Shown here: positions 1 through 11,743 of the stretch, piece after piece
How the letters are laid out: the number at the start of each line of letters is the position of its first letter
How positions within the stretch are numbered: position 1 is the stretch's first letter
Assembly: GCA_030411725.1 (NCBI GenBank)
Contig: MU839851.1
Coordinates: 62,001 to 126,000 of the forward strand
Origin: Echria macrotheca
Lineage: Eukaryota > Ascomycota > Sordariomycetes > Sordariales > Schizotheciaceae
DNA: 64,000 bases
Direction: 5' to 3'
Program-made: the position numbers and the translations under genes
The notes under the pieces: generated by a model
What the model was told of the DNA's origin: nothing
What the model saw: only the letters and a program-made list of their open reading frames with translations
The model's database searches: none

Positions 1-259
1 CAAACATTCATGGGTGGGGGGCCTTTACCGGGGGGTTGAGTCCAGTGGACCGACCAGTGGGGAAGGTTGGCAGGGATGCAACAGGCAGCGCGACCCGTGC
101 CCAGGTCCACTCCTCTCTGCTGCCTGGGATTCGGTAATCTAACAAGAAATGGGGAGGCGGGGACCAGATTGAGTAAAATCTCCATCCGAAATTTTGACAT
201 TGCCAGGGACTACTCGGCTCTTCTCTCTCTTAGTTCACCAAACCTTTTTGTTCGGAGCA
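1..259. other. Left-edge noncoding stretch
   Basis: No convincing gene is visible. The short ORFs here lack recognisable domains and overlap the 5' end of the F-box-like gene in other frames. It probably contains that gene's promoter and 5' UTR. Confidence 0.5.
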
Positions 260-1372
260 ATGGGCCAGCCAAACGGTCTCCTACGGATTCCTCGACATAT
301 CCTTGGGCTGATCCTGGACGAGTTCTGCCACCACCACGTCCACGGTCTTGAGGAAGCGTTTCGGTCGGAGCCCGATGAGCCTGGAGCTTGGCAGTTGCGG
401 GAGCAGAAGCGGCTCTCGGCAACAGAAAGCATCCCTACGCTCGCTATCCTCTGCCGAACATCCAAGACTATTGCCGAGCATGCCACCTGGCGTCTCTACC
501 ACACGATCCCGGCGTCACGGATGCAAAAGTCGTGGCCGTTGTTGGCTCGCACACTCCTTTCACGTCCAGATCTCGCCGCGCTGGTCAAGTCGACGAGTCT
601 TGTAGACCTGTTTGTCCCGCGTGGTCTGCCAGTCTTCCCGCCTGAAGTCGTCGCCTACTGGGCCGCCCAGTTCGCACGCCTGCCTTCTTTCGAGCCAGGG
701 CGCTTTGACTTTGACAAGCCCCTCGCGGTAGAAGATCTGGCCAATCGGGATAGTGAGAACCAGGCTGCCGTCTCCGCCTCGACCATGTGCAGTCTGCTTC
801 CCAGCCTCGAGACCCTTGAAGTCACCAACAACAGCTTTTCCGAAAGCTGCCCTTGCTTCATGCTCCAGAAACCGGGTTCCTTACCGGCACTTCGCAGCCT
901 GCAGATAGCACACTGGGACACGGAATTTGGCTTCGATATTACGGAGGTTGTTGGCATTTTGGATGCGGCACCACGACTAAAGCATCTGCGGATGATACAA
1001 GCGGGATACGGCGGCCTTTATGACGTGGATGATGACGAGCTGGATTCTAACAAGGCGCCGTCCCTCTGTCTTAAGAACATCCTGCGGCTCGACATGCTGT
1101 GTTGTACCATGACAGCCCGCGAGCTGGGCCGGATCCTCAGGATGTGTCCCAATGTTCACGAAGTATACTACTTCTGCGGGGGACCCTGCTACGGGGACGA
1201 ACAGTTTGGGCCTCTGGAGGCTACGAGCGCAGTACTGAGAAATGGCCACAACGTTGAGAAGGTCGACATAGATTTGTGCAACTGGGAGGATATGGAGGAG
1301 TTCGAGGAGTCCGACATGCGATGGGGCGAGGCAGTGTTGGCAGCAAGAGGCATCGCCTGCCGGTTCCGTTAA
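260..1372 (+). CDS. F-box/leucine-rich-repeat-like protein
   Basis: Single-exon gene of 370 aa from the ATG at 260. An in-frame ATG at 194 would add 22 residues, but the start at 260 places the F-box-like segment (LLRIPRHILGLILDEF, about residues 7-22) right at the N-terminus, as is usual for fungal F-box proteins. The middle (about residues 185-290) has irregular leucine-rich stretches (LPSLETLEVTNN, LPALRSLQIAHWD, APRLKHLRMI, LKNILRLDML) that look like degenerate LRRs. Such proteins are generally substrate adaptors of SCF ubiquitin ligases. The substrate cannot be told, and the F-box itself is weak, so the family call is moderate. The neighbour is a convergent esterase gene; no operon-like relation is implied. 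Confidence 0.6.
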   Translation: MGQPNGLLRIPRHILGLILDEFCHHHVHGLEEAFRSEPDEPGAWQLREQKRLSATESIPTLAILCRTSKTIAEHATWRLYHTIPASRMQKSWPLLARTLLSRPDLAALVKSTSLVDLFVPRGLPVFPPEVVAYWAAQFARLPSFEPGRFDFDKPLAVEDLANRDSENQAAVSASTMCSLLPSLETLEVTNNSFSESCPCFMLQKPGSLPALRSLQIAHWDTEFGFDITEVVGILDAAPRLKHLRMIQAGYGGLYDVDDDELDSNKAPSLCLKNILRLDMLCCTMTARELGRILRMCPNVHEVYYFCGGPCYGDEQFGPLEATSAVLRNGHNVEKVDIDLCNWEDMEEFEESDMRWGEAVLAARGIACRFR

Positions 1373-2139
1373 CATTATGAAGGGGGTGGTAGGGGCTCGA
1401 ACGATGTTTAATAGGTTACAACCGGCTAGTTCATTCCCCGCTTCAGCTACCAGCCGGAGAACCAAACCGAGGCCATCTTCCATGATTGCTACTGCGCATC
1501 GATACTACAGTTGTTATCACTAGGAGAGCCCAACTGCCTAGGTACCTAGTAAACCTCCCTGATAGTAGAAAGAGGGAACACTGCGGTTGGGAATACGCAT
1601 GGCCAACCACGTTCCAGTGCTCATAACTCGGGCGGGTGTGCGCTCCCAGATATGGCAGATTGCAATAGAGACTCACCTACTCCTCTCAAACCCGAGCGCA
1701 TTTCGTAAGGTACCGGTTGCCTCGGATGCAGAGACGCTGTAGATCCATACATTTCCTTTCCTGCTGGAAGCAGCCAAAACCAAGATAAACTCATTACTGG
1801 AGCGGATAATACTTCAGGGCTTTCGGGAAGAAATTTAGAAAGTCCCTTGTCGTCAATCAGTTCGGGGTTGTTCTGCTAAGCACCGGTCCAGACATGAGAT
1901 GTCTGAAGATGTCTCGTGAGATCGCGGATGCAACTTTGCTCCCCTCTACTTGGACAGCGACTCCGGTGACGACGTCTCCCTGGAGAGGACTATACACTTC
2001 CAGTCCTGAAAGCTCTCTGTCCCCCCATCTTCAATATTGGAAACTGTGGCCCGGATCTTTTTTGCTGTAAGCATTATTTCTGAAACCCTGGTTGTTGTAA
2101 GGGGATTATCGACTTCGACACCAGTTCAAATTTGTGATG

Positions 2140-2163
2140 GTGCAAGCACTGGTGTGCTTGCAC
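2140..2163. repeat. Perfect inverted repeat, 10-bp arms
   Basis: GTGCAAGCAC, a 4-base loop, then its exact reverse complement. Downstream of the esterase gene; function unknown. Confidence 0.7.
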
Positions 2164-2333
2164 TAGCGAATTTTTGGTCTATTGGCGCGACGGTTCCCTA
2201 CCCTCCGCTTGTTACAAAATCACAGTTTTTCTCAAATACATCGTACTTATCATTTAAAAGGACCGCAATGAGAGCTTCGGTGGCCGGCATTGTGACCGGG
2301 GGCGAGTTACCGGCAGAACGGGTGCTGGAACTT

Positions 2334-2356
2334 GGCTGAACGGGGTCGGTTCAGCC
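2334..2356. repeat. Perfect inverted repeat, 8-bp arms
   Basis: GGCTGAAC, a 7-base loop, then GTTCAGCC. It lies about 90 bp past the esterase stop codon. It may fold in the 3' UTR, but nothing ties it to transcription termination. Confidence 0.6.
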
Positions 2357-2448
2357 GCTGCGACGGATTTATCCGTTCTAAAAAACCTTTAACTTTTGGG
2401 ACATTACATTGGATTAAATTCGTGTAGATGTAAAAACTAAGAGATCCT

Positions 2449-4394
2449 CTAGCATGGACCACTGTAGTAATCGGAAATAGTATCAGGGGCAAGACTCGAT
2501 GCGCTCGGCAGTGACGCGTTGCCAAATATGACAATTTCCTTGGCGGTGGTGGTATACTTTGGCCAGCTCTGCCCGAGGTAGTTGCGTGGATCGATCGATG
2601 GGTTTGTAGCAAATGAGACCCAGTAGGCTGTTTGTTTCGTTAACTTCCGGGCTATTCTCCCGTAGGCTTGAAGAGGAGGAGTGTGTCCGTATTTGGTGGA
2701 TAAAAGGGGGTACACGCGGTACCTAGGTACTCACATTCCATAGCAAAACTTGTCTCCCACTCAAGCTCCGTCGAATTCCCGCGGTATTCGTAGTGCGTCC
2801 CGAATATTAGCGGGATATCGGCTAGAATCGTTGCGGTTAGCAAGTCTTCGACGTTGGGCTATCTCCCATAAAAATTGTAGGGCCACAAACAACTGTGCAT
2901 GCCGCCGAGCCAGTAGCGAGGCGTAATGTTTGTAAAATTGCCAGCGTATAGATATCGGTATGTCGTCAAGCCGTACTTGAGACGAACGCTAAGTTTCATC
3001 GGAGTCAGCTTCGTATCCCGCGACGTCGTATCCAATATTTAGGGATCAGTTAAACCTTATCTCGCGCTTGACACCGCAAGCAAACGGGTTCCCCACGAAA
3101 CCTGCCGAATCCGCCGGCGGCGGCGACGTCATGCTCAGATTGAAAGGCTGAAAGGCCGCCGGCTCGTTGAAGTTATATCCGGTGATCAATGGCTGCAGAA
3201 CGGTCGATTGGGTCAGTACCTGGTCTATATATGCACAATAATTGTAGAACGTAGGATGATAGTCCGAGAGGAACTTACAATCTTTGCTACTTGCCCGCTT
3301 GCAAGACGGTCCGTCATGTTTGCGAAGACGGTAATGCCATCGGCGACGGGTTGCATGGGGCCTGGGTCCGGATTCCAGTTTGACACAAGCATCTTGGCTT
3401 GCAAATATGCCGCAGTGACGTTCTGCATACAGGCGAGCTCCTGGATGTCCGTAAGATTGGCGCAGCCGACGATCTGGGCCAGGTTATGGAACCTGGTGAC
3501 GTTCGTCGGATAGGTCTCGGATGTGCCGACCGATGAAGCGATGAGGCTACTGACAATTGGTTTCTCAGGGTTCGCATATCCGTAAAAAAGAGTTGCCCAA
3601 GCTCCGGCGGACTGGCCATACAATGTCATCCGGTGAGGGTCGCCCCTAGTTCCGCCTGTTAGTGACGATTCAAACTTGTATAAAGCGCAAACATACCCGA
3701 AGCCTTCGATATTGTCCGCAAGCCATTCGACACTGCGTCCAAGTCAGTTTCGTCTCCCCATTGTCATGTGGCCAATGTGGTCTCACACAAGCCTGACATC
3801 CATCAACCCCACATTCTTATTCGCAACAGGGGAGCCCGGGAAACCAAACAGACCAAGACGGTAGTTGAACGCCACAACAATATGCGTCTGAGTCCGCTGG
3901 ATCCACTGGTCGGGAACTTGATAGTTGGCGTGGCCACCACCCTCCTTGAAACTGCCACCGCACACCCAAATGATGACAGGCAACTTCTTTTTCTCCGCAT
4001 GCGAATTGCTCTTCGGTCCCCCGTCGATCATCGGCTTTCGAGGCGCCCAGATGTTGAGATACAGACAGTCCTCACTCTGGGGGTCGGTATTCTGGAACTC
4101 GGGCACGAGCTCCCAAAAAACGCCTGTTCTGTTCCCGCTGTCTTGTATGCAAATCGGCTTGTAAGATTTGGCATCAGCTTTGCCGTAGTCGGGTGCTTTG
4201 AGGGGAGGCATAAAGCGCAGCGAGCCCACCGGCGGCTGGCCAAAGGGGATCCCGAGCCATTGGTTAACATCCGGTGTAGTGGAGTTGACGAAGCCAGTGT
4301 AAGTGCCGCTCGTGGTTTTCACGGTCAGCAAATCCTCATTGGCGGCCGCAGTCGGCGCCAGCAGGAGAGAAGCTGCCACGACGAGAAACTTCAT
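2449..4394 (-). CDS. Secreted type-B carboxylesterase
   Basis: Alpha/beta-hydrolase of the carboxylesterase type B family, hydrolysing ester bonds of an unknown secreted substrate. I reconstruct seven exons: 4394-3787, 3732-3697, 3645-3279, 3192-3056, 2988-2891, 2821-2735 and 2666-2449. They total 1551 nt, or 516 aa, in frame throughout. The start at 4394 gives a clean signal peptide (MKFLVVAASLLLAPTAAA); an upstream in-frame ATG at 4424 would spoil it. Visible family landmarks are the oxyanion region (WVCGGSFKEGGG), the GQSAGA nucleophile elbow with Ser near residue 227, an acidic residue in GYNFNEP, and GGMHSSDIPLIFGTH carrying the candidate catalytic His. Two introns use weaker donors (GTTTAA at 3055, GTTTGT at 2890), so these junctions are the least certain. 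About 516 aa is normal for the family. Confidence 0.82.
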
Positions 4395-6061
4395 GGCCGC
4401 GACAGAGAGGAATTCGGTTGTCAAATTTCATGAAGACGGGGACAGTAAAGTTCAGGATTGCTCTCTTATTATGTGCTCGTCACCACTTGCAAATCCTGGT
4501 TCAGCCGTCTGGTAACAGCCAGATGTGGTATAGTACGCAAGTACCTGGAAAACGGCTGCATAACTGGCATGTCTTCCCCAGCGTTCGCGTTAGCCGCACC
4601 ATTGACGTCCAAGCTCAACCTCGGTTTTGCGGTTACGTCCAGGTGCAGAACGCGGCGTGGCTGCAGAGGTACGCACACCGGTGAGGGGCCCATCAAAAGA
4701 ATCTTATTTCCGCGTGCAGCACCCCTGGCACCCCTCGGGTTGTATTCACCCTTCCCCAGCACATTACAGCCGGAATTTGTAACCCACTTTTCCACGCAGA
4801 AAAACAATCAATGGGTGGCTTGCTAGGTCCCGGCCCGAGAGGGACGACGTCGTATTGTCAGACGGCCCGGGCGGCACCCCATCTTACATTTGCAGCAATG
4901 ATCACGTCTTTAACTGCACGCATCATCCGGAAATCTTAATCAGTAGAGCATAGGTACGTATTTAGCACACAGAAACATATTCTCTACTCTCAGACGCTTT
5001 GCTAGTATAGCAATGGCCGCTGCGTGAGGTAGTTGGATAACCAAGTAAATTTTTTACGGTCCCCTTTTCTAGGTAAACGGGGTATATTTGTATGGGTACT
5101 TGGGTACGAAAAACCGACACCGAACGGCATGGGCTCCTCCGGCGAGTCGACGTAGAACCCTTGGACTCGCAGGTTCCATTCTGCGCAGTATCCCTTCGTG
5201 TTCTTGGATGGTGTACGGATCGCATGGGCAGAATCAACTTTCCCCGTCCCGGATTCGAGGAGACAGAGTAAATGCGGCTGCGTTCACCTGGTCCAGCGAT
5301 GGTGGGTTTGTGCAGCGCAAAAAGCCCAAAAAAAGTCTCGCTGGATCCGGATTTAGGAATTGGCAGCGTGACACTAATGGACTTGGTGAAGGTCGTCGGG
5401 ACAAGATTCTCAGCTGAACCGACCAAAAAGCTTGTTCGATATAGCGCCTCATGCACAGATGTGCTGTAAGCTGCAGTGTGGGATCCCGGGGGTGTGAAGG
5501 AGCAGGGATGTTCAAGACGTGGTAACTGGGCGGAATTATCCGTATTTTATCCTGACCCGACCCGCACCGGAAGCTACACCCGGGCGGGACAAAACTTAAA
5601 TTCGGGCTGGCGCAGGGCATCTCCCGGGGAGGTAATCTCGGGTGTGGAAGACAGCGGCAGGATGTCCTGGAGCGTTGGATACCTAGTTGATGAACACAGG
5701 AGGTCCCACCTACCTGGCTACCAATTACGCAACTCAGAAGATATCCGATACACCGAGGCAACGGCTCGTGTTAGAACTGTATAACTCTGTACTCCTTAAT
5801 CCAGTCGCACGGTATCTAGGTAGGTACGTGGCATACTCTGGTGGGATTTTCTGCGGGAACTTGGCGGGAGCGCGCTGTTGCCCTTTCAAGCCATCTGTTA
5901 TCCCCCTCCTTGCCTACTCTCATCATCAATGATCACTGGCATCGGTCGTATCCATTCTAGGGACTCCTTCCCGTCGATCAGCCAGGATCGCCCAAACCAT
6001 CGGCAACGTCAGACAATATAGAAAAAAGTAACTCGGTCTTTTCCCTGCTTTACAGACTGTC
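4395..6061. other. Intergenic region, 1.7 kb
   Basis: No gene recognised. It includes the esterase promoter side and the 3' flank of the NLR-type gene. Overlapping ORFs on both strands have no domain signatures. A CTAGGTAGGTAC-type motif occurs near 5817-5827. Confidence 0.5.
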
Positions 6062-9000
6062 TTACATAGTCTCATCGTCTTCCCAGCCCTTGGCGAGAAA
6101 GGGTTCCCACTCACTCAGCAGTGATGCGGCCCATTCACCCCTAAGTTTGATGGTTCCATCCTTGTCGAGCCAGCCGGCAGTTCTCTTCGTATCCGCTGGT
6201 ACAGGATATACTTGCTCGAATGCGTGGCTTGAATTGCACATTCGGAATGGCAACTTCCCGTCGCGTACCAATTTGACGCATGTTTCGCATAGCAGCACAT
6301 CGCGGCACTCGGTGCAGTAGTGTAGCTCCCGGTATGTGTGGTTGTAGATGGCACCGAACACCGAGCACAATCCCTTGCACGCGACGATTTCGAAGCATCT
6401 CTCCTTGCCCACGAACACGCCTTTTTCTTCAGACGACGGCTGATAAGTGGAAGCATAAAGCTCAATGATGGCTGTAGCTCGCAGGACGTCGCCGGCCGAC
6501 ACTAGTAACCTTGCGAGCTGTTGAACGTTCCGGACATGGAGTTGATCGGCCGAGGTATCCCCGTCTTCGGGAGATCGAACGAGCTGCAAAGTGACGAATG
6601 TAGAGCTATGACTGCCAAGAAGTTCCTTCCAGTCCAGGTTGTTGTCATTGCCGTGGCGGCGGAGGTATATCGCTAGGAGCTGCACTACCTCCGTCCTGTT
6701 GAAATGGTCTGGAATCTCGTCGCGTTTGCCTTCCATTAGCATACGCAGCTCGTCAATCCACGGTGCAGCATCCTGGCCTCTTTGTGCAGCATCGACGGCT
6801 TTGAGATAGAAAATGCGTGTTGCGTGCTTATAGGCGCTATATCCCGTATAGTCGAAGGACCATTCATAGTGGTTTTGGATGGCCTTCCGGAATCCCGGAT
6901 CCAGGACTCGCCTGCAGAGTTTCAAGCACTCATCGAGCCGGTCGTCATCATAACATTCGAACATGAACTCCAGGATGTGAGCTGCTATCCAAGGCGCTTG
7001 ACTAAATTCAAGGGCATCCCTTCCACTTCCGAGGTAGTCCGAAAATAGCTCATGGGCGAGTGATTCGGATTGAGTGGCCCGCAGACTGCGGGCCATCTCC
7101 GACCGTACCACGGCCAATAGTCCGAGAAGGTCCTCTAGTCGGCTCTTCGAAGCCGAAATGAGGGTCGTGATTGCATCAAAGTCTTGTGCTGCATAATGGG
7201 CTCTGATGCAGGCGATGAGTATTGAGGGATCTTCCGGCCACTGAGAATGTGCTCGTCTCGCCTCGGAAACCGCCAGTTCGCGGCCATTCCCACCGCGACA
7301 TAGGTTTATTTCGATAAGGTCGTGGCGGAGCTGAGAATCGGCTGTATCGAGACACTTGGGGACGACGTCGAGGGCAGCCCTCAGCTCTATGCTTGCGGCG
7401 TCGTGCTGGCCAAGTCTGCAGAAACACATAGCCAAACCATGTCTGGCCTTCCAGGCAAGTTTGTCCATCTCGATGGCCGTTTGAAAGTGCCTTGATGCCT
7501 CCAGATACTCTCTTTGAAGATAGAGGAGCCAGCCAAGGGTCGTGTACCAATGACAGCTGCGTTGCACTGGCGGGAAATGGTTGACTATATCTTCGTGAAG
7601 TCCGGCCGGTATATTCCCAGATGTCAGACCAGGAATTTGAAACACAAGGGCTGAACCGATGTCGGGGAAAAACACCTAAAATATAGTTAAGATGTTAAAA
7701 TCAAATGCAGCAATCAGTGCAGTAACATTCACCGCAAACTCGAGGGACGAGACGCATAGTGATCGAGATTGGAAAAGTAGGTACGCACCCTCACAGCAAA
7801 GCAATAGATGATCCACATCAAGAATCTCTCAAACCAGTCGTCAACATAATCAGGATCGTCGTGTCCTCGCTTGGTCAACCATCTTGTACATGCTTGTGTC
7901 GCAAGGGGCCGGAGGAATTCCCACTGGTTGTTAATCGTAGCCTGGATCCAGTCCCATTCCTCGGCTGATACCTCCCCAGGCTTTACCCATTCGGGAATCT
8001 TGGTCTGCATCATGGTGGTGAACGCAGATGATCCAAAAAGCCGGTAAAGAGAACTGTTCGAGTTGGTACGAAGGGCCAAAAGCAGGCTGTTCAACCCATC
8101 TTCCTCGTGGAAGAGGCCACAGAACTTCTGGATGAGCAGTTGCCTCTCCACATTTTCGAGGGAATCTGCTTCAATACTTTCCAGATGATCTGCGAGGAAC
8201 CGACCTGCGTATTGTAGAAAGTTGCACCTATATCCCGGGTACTGAGTCGTGTTGAGGATGTACTGCATGCAAGCCATAGCAATGTGAAAATCAGCTTTCC
8301 TGGCATCGATATAAATCCCCAGTGTTTTTGTCATAAGTAAATGTCCTGGTAGATGTTTTTGGATTAGGAATTCGCGGATGCTGGCGTGGGAGAAGCGAAC
8401 ATGACACGTCCGGAACCGGTCTATGGTTTCCGGGTTGAGCGCTGCGTTCTCGACATCCGTGGCAACATTAGCCGACCTTATCGCCGGACTCGCGTCGCCG
8501 ACTTGATTTTCATCATCTCCGCTGTCGAAAGTTTCGTCGTCAATGTCAAAGCCCTGGCCAGTGCTATCCGTTTCCGGAATCGGATCTCGTACGCCCGGCG
8601 GTTCCCCAGTGATGTGGAATAGGGTAGAAAATCTCCCCCGCAGGCGGGCTTCTAGCGTGTCGTATGATCGCCCCGTTCTCTCCTTGAGAATAGCATAGAG
8701 TTCTGCAATGGAAAGAGGGCGTTTGGCGAAGGATACCCACAGTAGGATCTCCCGAAGACTCCGAGAGTCCACATCCTGGTTCGCCAACAGACGTTCAAAA
8801 ATGCGGGCAATCATTGCCTCCAGCTGTGGCGGGCACGACTCGATAGCCTCATAGACGGACGAGATGTCCTCCTTATCCGATATCTGATTCATGACCAACA
8901 TGACTTTGAAGAACATGCAGTCGGCCTTGCTCATAATCCGGTCTCTGATGTCTCGAGCCAGCTTAACAGCCGCATTTCTTGACTTCAGCCGCATGGTCTG

Positions 9001-10541
9001 AGAGACAACGAGAATGTCCTTTGCGTGCTGCTTGATGTACAAAGCGATGTCGCCTTCGTTGTTGCTGCCGATTTCGATGGTTGCCACTGTTCTCCTGAGC
9101 TTGCAGCTAAAGAATTCTGCCACCTCCGGCCGGGCAAACATGGCAATGAAGAGCTTTGGGTGATGGAGCGAGTGTAAAACCGATTCTTCCAGTGCTGAAA
9201 ACAAGCCTCTCAAAACACTTTGCGGTGCCTCATCCAGCCCATCAAGGACAACCCACGCCGGCATAGATTCCGGTTGTTGAAAGAAACCAGTGAGAAGGTC
9301 TCCCCATATCTGACGAGGTGTCAATACCACTTCCGGCTCCGCCAACTTATGCTGAACATATGCCGCGAAAGTGGGGCTCTGCCTCGCAAGCTGGTATGCG
9401 ATGCTCTTCGAAATATTTGAAAGGTCTTGGAGATCTTGATCATGCTCCTTGACATAGAAGTAGGCGACGAGAGGGGTCCGCTCTTGGGAAGACAGCGTCG
9501 ATCTGAGATGATGGATGGCGGTGGACGAGAGACAGGACTTCCCAGTTCCGGGACCACCACTGACCCAAACTATAGGAGACTCTCCATTAACCCAGGCTTG
9601 GAAAGCCGCATCCTGGAGTAGCCATCCGCCAGTGTTCTCGATGGTCATCTCCCGGTACTCATGGTAAATTCCCACGCTCTTTCTATATGCGTCGTTGAGC
9701 AGGTGGGCATCTAGAAGCTCTCTGCTTCTCTCATGCTGGCGGTCCGCGAGAGATTCTCAACCCGTGTTAGTGTGAGTCGCCCAGAAATAGGATCAGAGGG
9801 CATACCGAACATCGTTTTGGACATGTTGCTGACCGCCTCGCTCGTCCGAATTACGGTGTCAAGTGACTTGTCGGAATTCTCGAGGAGAAGAGAAGTCCTC
9901 CGCACAATCTCTAGGGTGGTGCCGTACGAGAGCGTGCTGACGAGGCGGCCTTCACTGTCAAAGAGGCCATCGAGTTTTCGAAGCAGCTCTTTAATCCGGT
10001 CATCGCTACCGAGAAACAAAGTGCTGGCAAATTTCTTCCACCGGCCGTCCTTGACAACCTTTTCGGCTTGGGCAAGAAGCGCGAGTATGCAGCCCAGAAT
10101 CTGCGCTACCGTTTTCTTCAGATGGTCGTCCAGTGGCCCTTGGACATACTTCTCCAGTCGACAGCAGAATGCCTGGAGTTTCTCAAAGAGGTTTTCCAGG
10201 GAGTCGTACGCATAGGTGACGCCAGAGGCGGCCCGGAAGAGAAAGTCTATGGCTCCGAACAGGACGCATGCTGGCCCGACACCTGCATTCGTGGCGACAT
10301 CGGAGGCGATCTTGGAAACCAGGGTGATGACACGGAGGACTGGCTCCAGGGCTCGCCTCAAGGCTTTGTGTTTCTCTCGAAATGCGGAGAGTTTCCGGCC
10401 GTCCGTTTCGAGTCGTGAGAGCAGGGTTTCGGGAGATAGAATGTTGTCAACTTCTACCTCGTTTCTGCGTCGACCTGTGGCTGCCAAATACTCCTCGACA
10501 GCGCTAGTCCAGACTTGATCAAAGGCGTTTTTTGCGGACAT
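6062..10541 (-). CDS. NLR-like STAND protein: Goodbye-NACHT-TPR-zinc finger
   Basis: One gene of 1438 aa in three exons: 10541-9806, 9755-7789 and 7675-6062. Both introns (50 and 113 bp) keep the frame exactly, joining what look like three separate ORFs. Residues 1 to about 250 resemble the fungal STAND N-terminal Goodbye domain, here helical. The NACHT NTPase follows, with Walker A GGPGTGKS at about 312-319 and Walker B VVLDGLDEAP at about 414-423. After it comes a winged-helix-like region (WVSFAKRPLSIAELY). The C-terminal part from about residue 902 has TPR-like helices (WYTTLGWLLYLQREY, ARHGLAMCFCRLGQHDAA). It ends with a Cys/His cluster at about 1330-1385 (CKGLC, CTEC, CETC, then C and H) resembling a ZZ zinc finger. 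Fungal NLRs act as cytosolic sensors that oligomerise on ligand binding, often in heterokaryon incompatibility or cell death. The ligand and output here are unknown. Confidence 0.85.
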
Positions 10542-11743
10542 ATTTTCGGATTCTGAGCCACAGCACGATGAGCGGACTTGGCAAAGTGAACCCGTGAAGC
10601 ATTCTCTGGATGGAGTCTTAAGACATGAATTGCGGGGTATCCAACTCCGAACAGTGGCAGTTGCTTCAGCCGCATGCAGTCTGTCGGAACGGCTGCCTAA
10701 CAGGAATTCGGGGCGGGTTGGAAAGAATCACCTCGACTTTCCGGGGTTAGGGTAAAATGAGGCTAGATCCCTCCGAAAAAGGGTCAAATTTTAACGCCGC
10801 TGGTCTGGAGTAGAACTGGCCGCGTTGAATGCGCAGCTCTATATTTCCGTCGAGTAAATGGGGACCACAGCCTCCGGCGTTGACAAAGGCAGTCGTCACT
10901 GTGAAGATGCAGGCACCCTGATGGGCAAAGGCCCAAAGGCCGCCAGTGATGCAAGACACCTTGGAGCTCTTTGTTTACTTGCAGGCGACTGAATCAAGTA
11001 GGCATGCAACTGAGTCAAAGAGGACTCAGTCAGGAAGATGAAGGCATTCAGAAACAAAGGAATAGGATAGATATAGATAGACCTGGCCCAGCCAGCACCC
11101 CGGCTGGGCCAGTACCGACCAATTGACACACAATCTATTCCCTGGCAAAAGACCCAGAATCTGACAGTCACACCCAGCAGGAGCCTGGTTCGGACGATTC
11201 CGAGGCAGACAAACCGATATCTCGGGGGAACCATCGATACCTTATACCCATCGTTCGAGAGCCGAAAATTTCTCAGATCACAGAACCTGATTTCAGTCAT
11301 ATCCATAACCTCGTTAGTTGTGGTGGAGGGAAAATGGTTGGGAGATCTACACACTGCGAGTCCATCCTACGTGTTTCAACTCACAGAAAACATGCCAAAC
11401 TCACGCCTGTGGGAACGAAACGCAATATATGGCACAAAAAGCAGGCGCTAACCTTTATAGCTCGCTGAAAGGTTTTGTGTACCTATGTCTTCAGAGCGAA
11501 TCTTCTAATTTTCAGGAGGATCTAGTAGGAAAATGGGAGTGCCCGTGGTCTTTTGCGGTTGCCCCGTGATCAAAGCGTGTCTGCCATCTGGAGGCACCTG
11601 CAGGGCTGCGGTACTGGATCTCGCCTTCCCACCATCGTTCTCGTGTGCTAGACGCAAAAAAATTCCGTCTGCAGCAAAATTCCACTTTCATTTCGCCATT
11701 CAATTTCTTCTAATCCACCCCCACGATTCAGTTCACACTGACA
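10542..11743. other. Divergent intergenic region, 1.2 kb
   Basis: Lies between the starts of the NLR-type gene (minus) and the C48 peptidase gene (plus), so it should contain both promoters. No gene recognised. Confidence 0.6.

Larger units (their letters stand above)
1373..2448. other. Intergenic region between convergent genes
   Basis: No gene recognised. It holds the 3' flanks of the F-box-like gene and the esterase. Two perfect inverted repeats are visible: 10-bp arms at 2140-2149/2154-2163, and 8-bp arms at 2334-2341/2349-2356. Confidence 0.6.

Noticed and set aside
2037..2339. 100-codon plus-strand ORF
   Set aside because: No homology signal, lies in the esterase 3' flank, composition unlike neighbouring genes.
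3000..3060. Apparent stop and frame break in the esterase (pseudogene?)
   Set aside because: An intron 3055-2989 with branch-like CTGAC and a TTAG acceptor restores the exact frame, so the gene looks intact.
7729..9675. NACHT ORF as a separate gene
   Set aside because: Two short introns join it in frame with the ORFs on both sides, giving a standard NLR layout.
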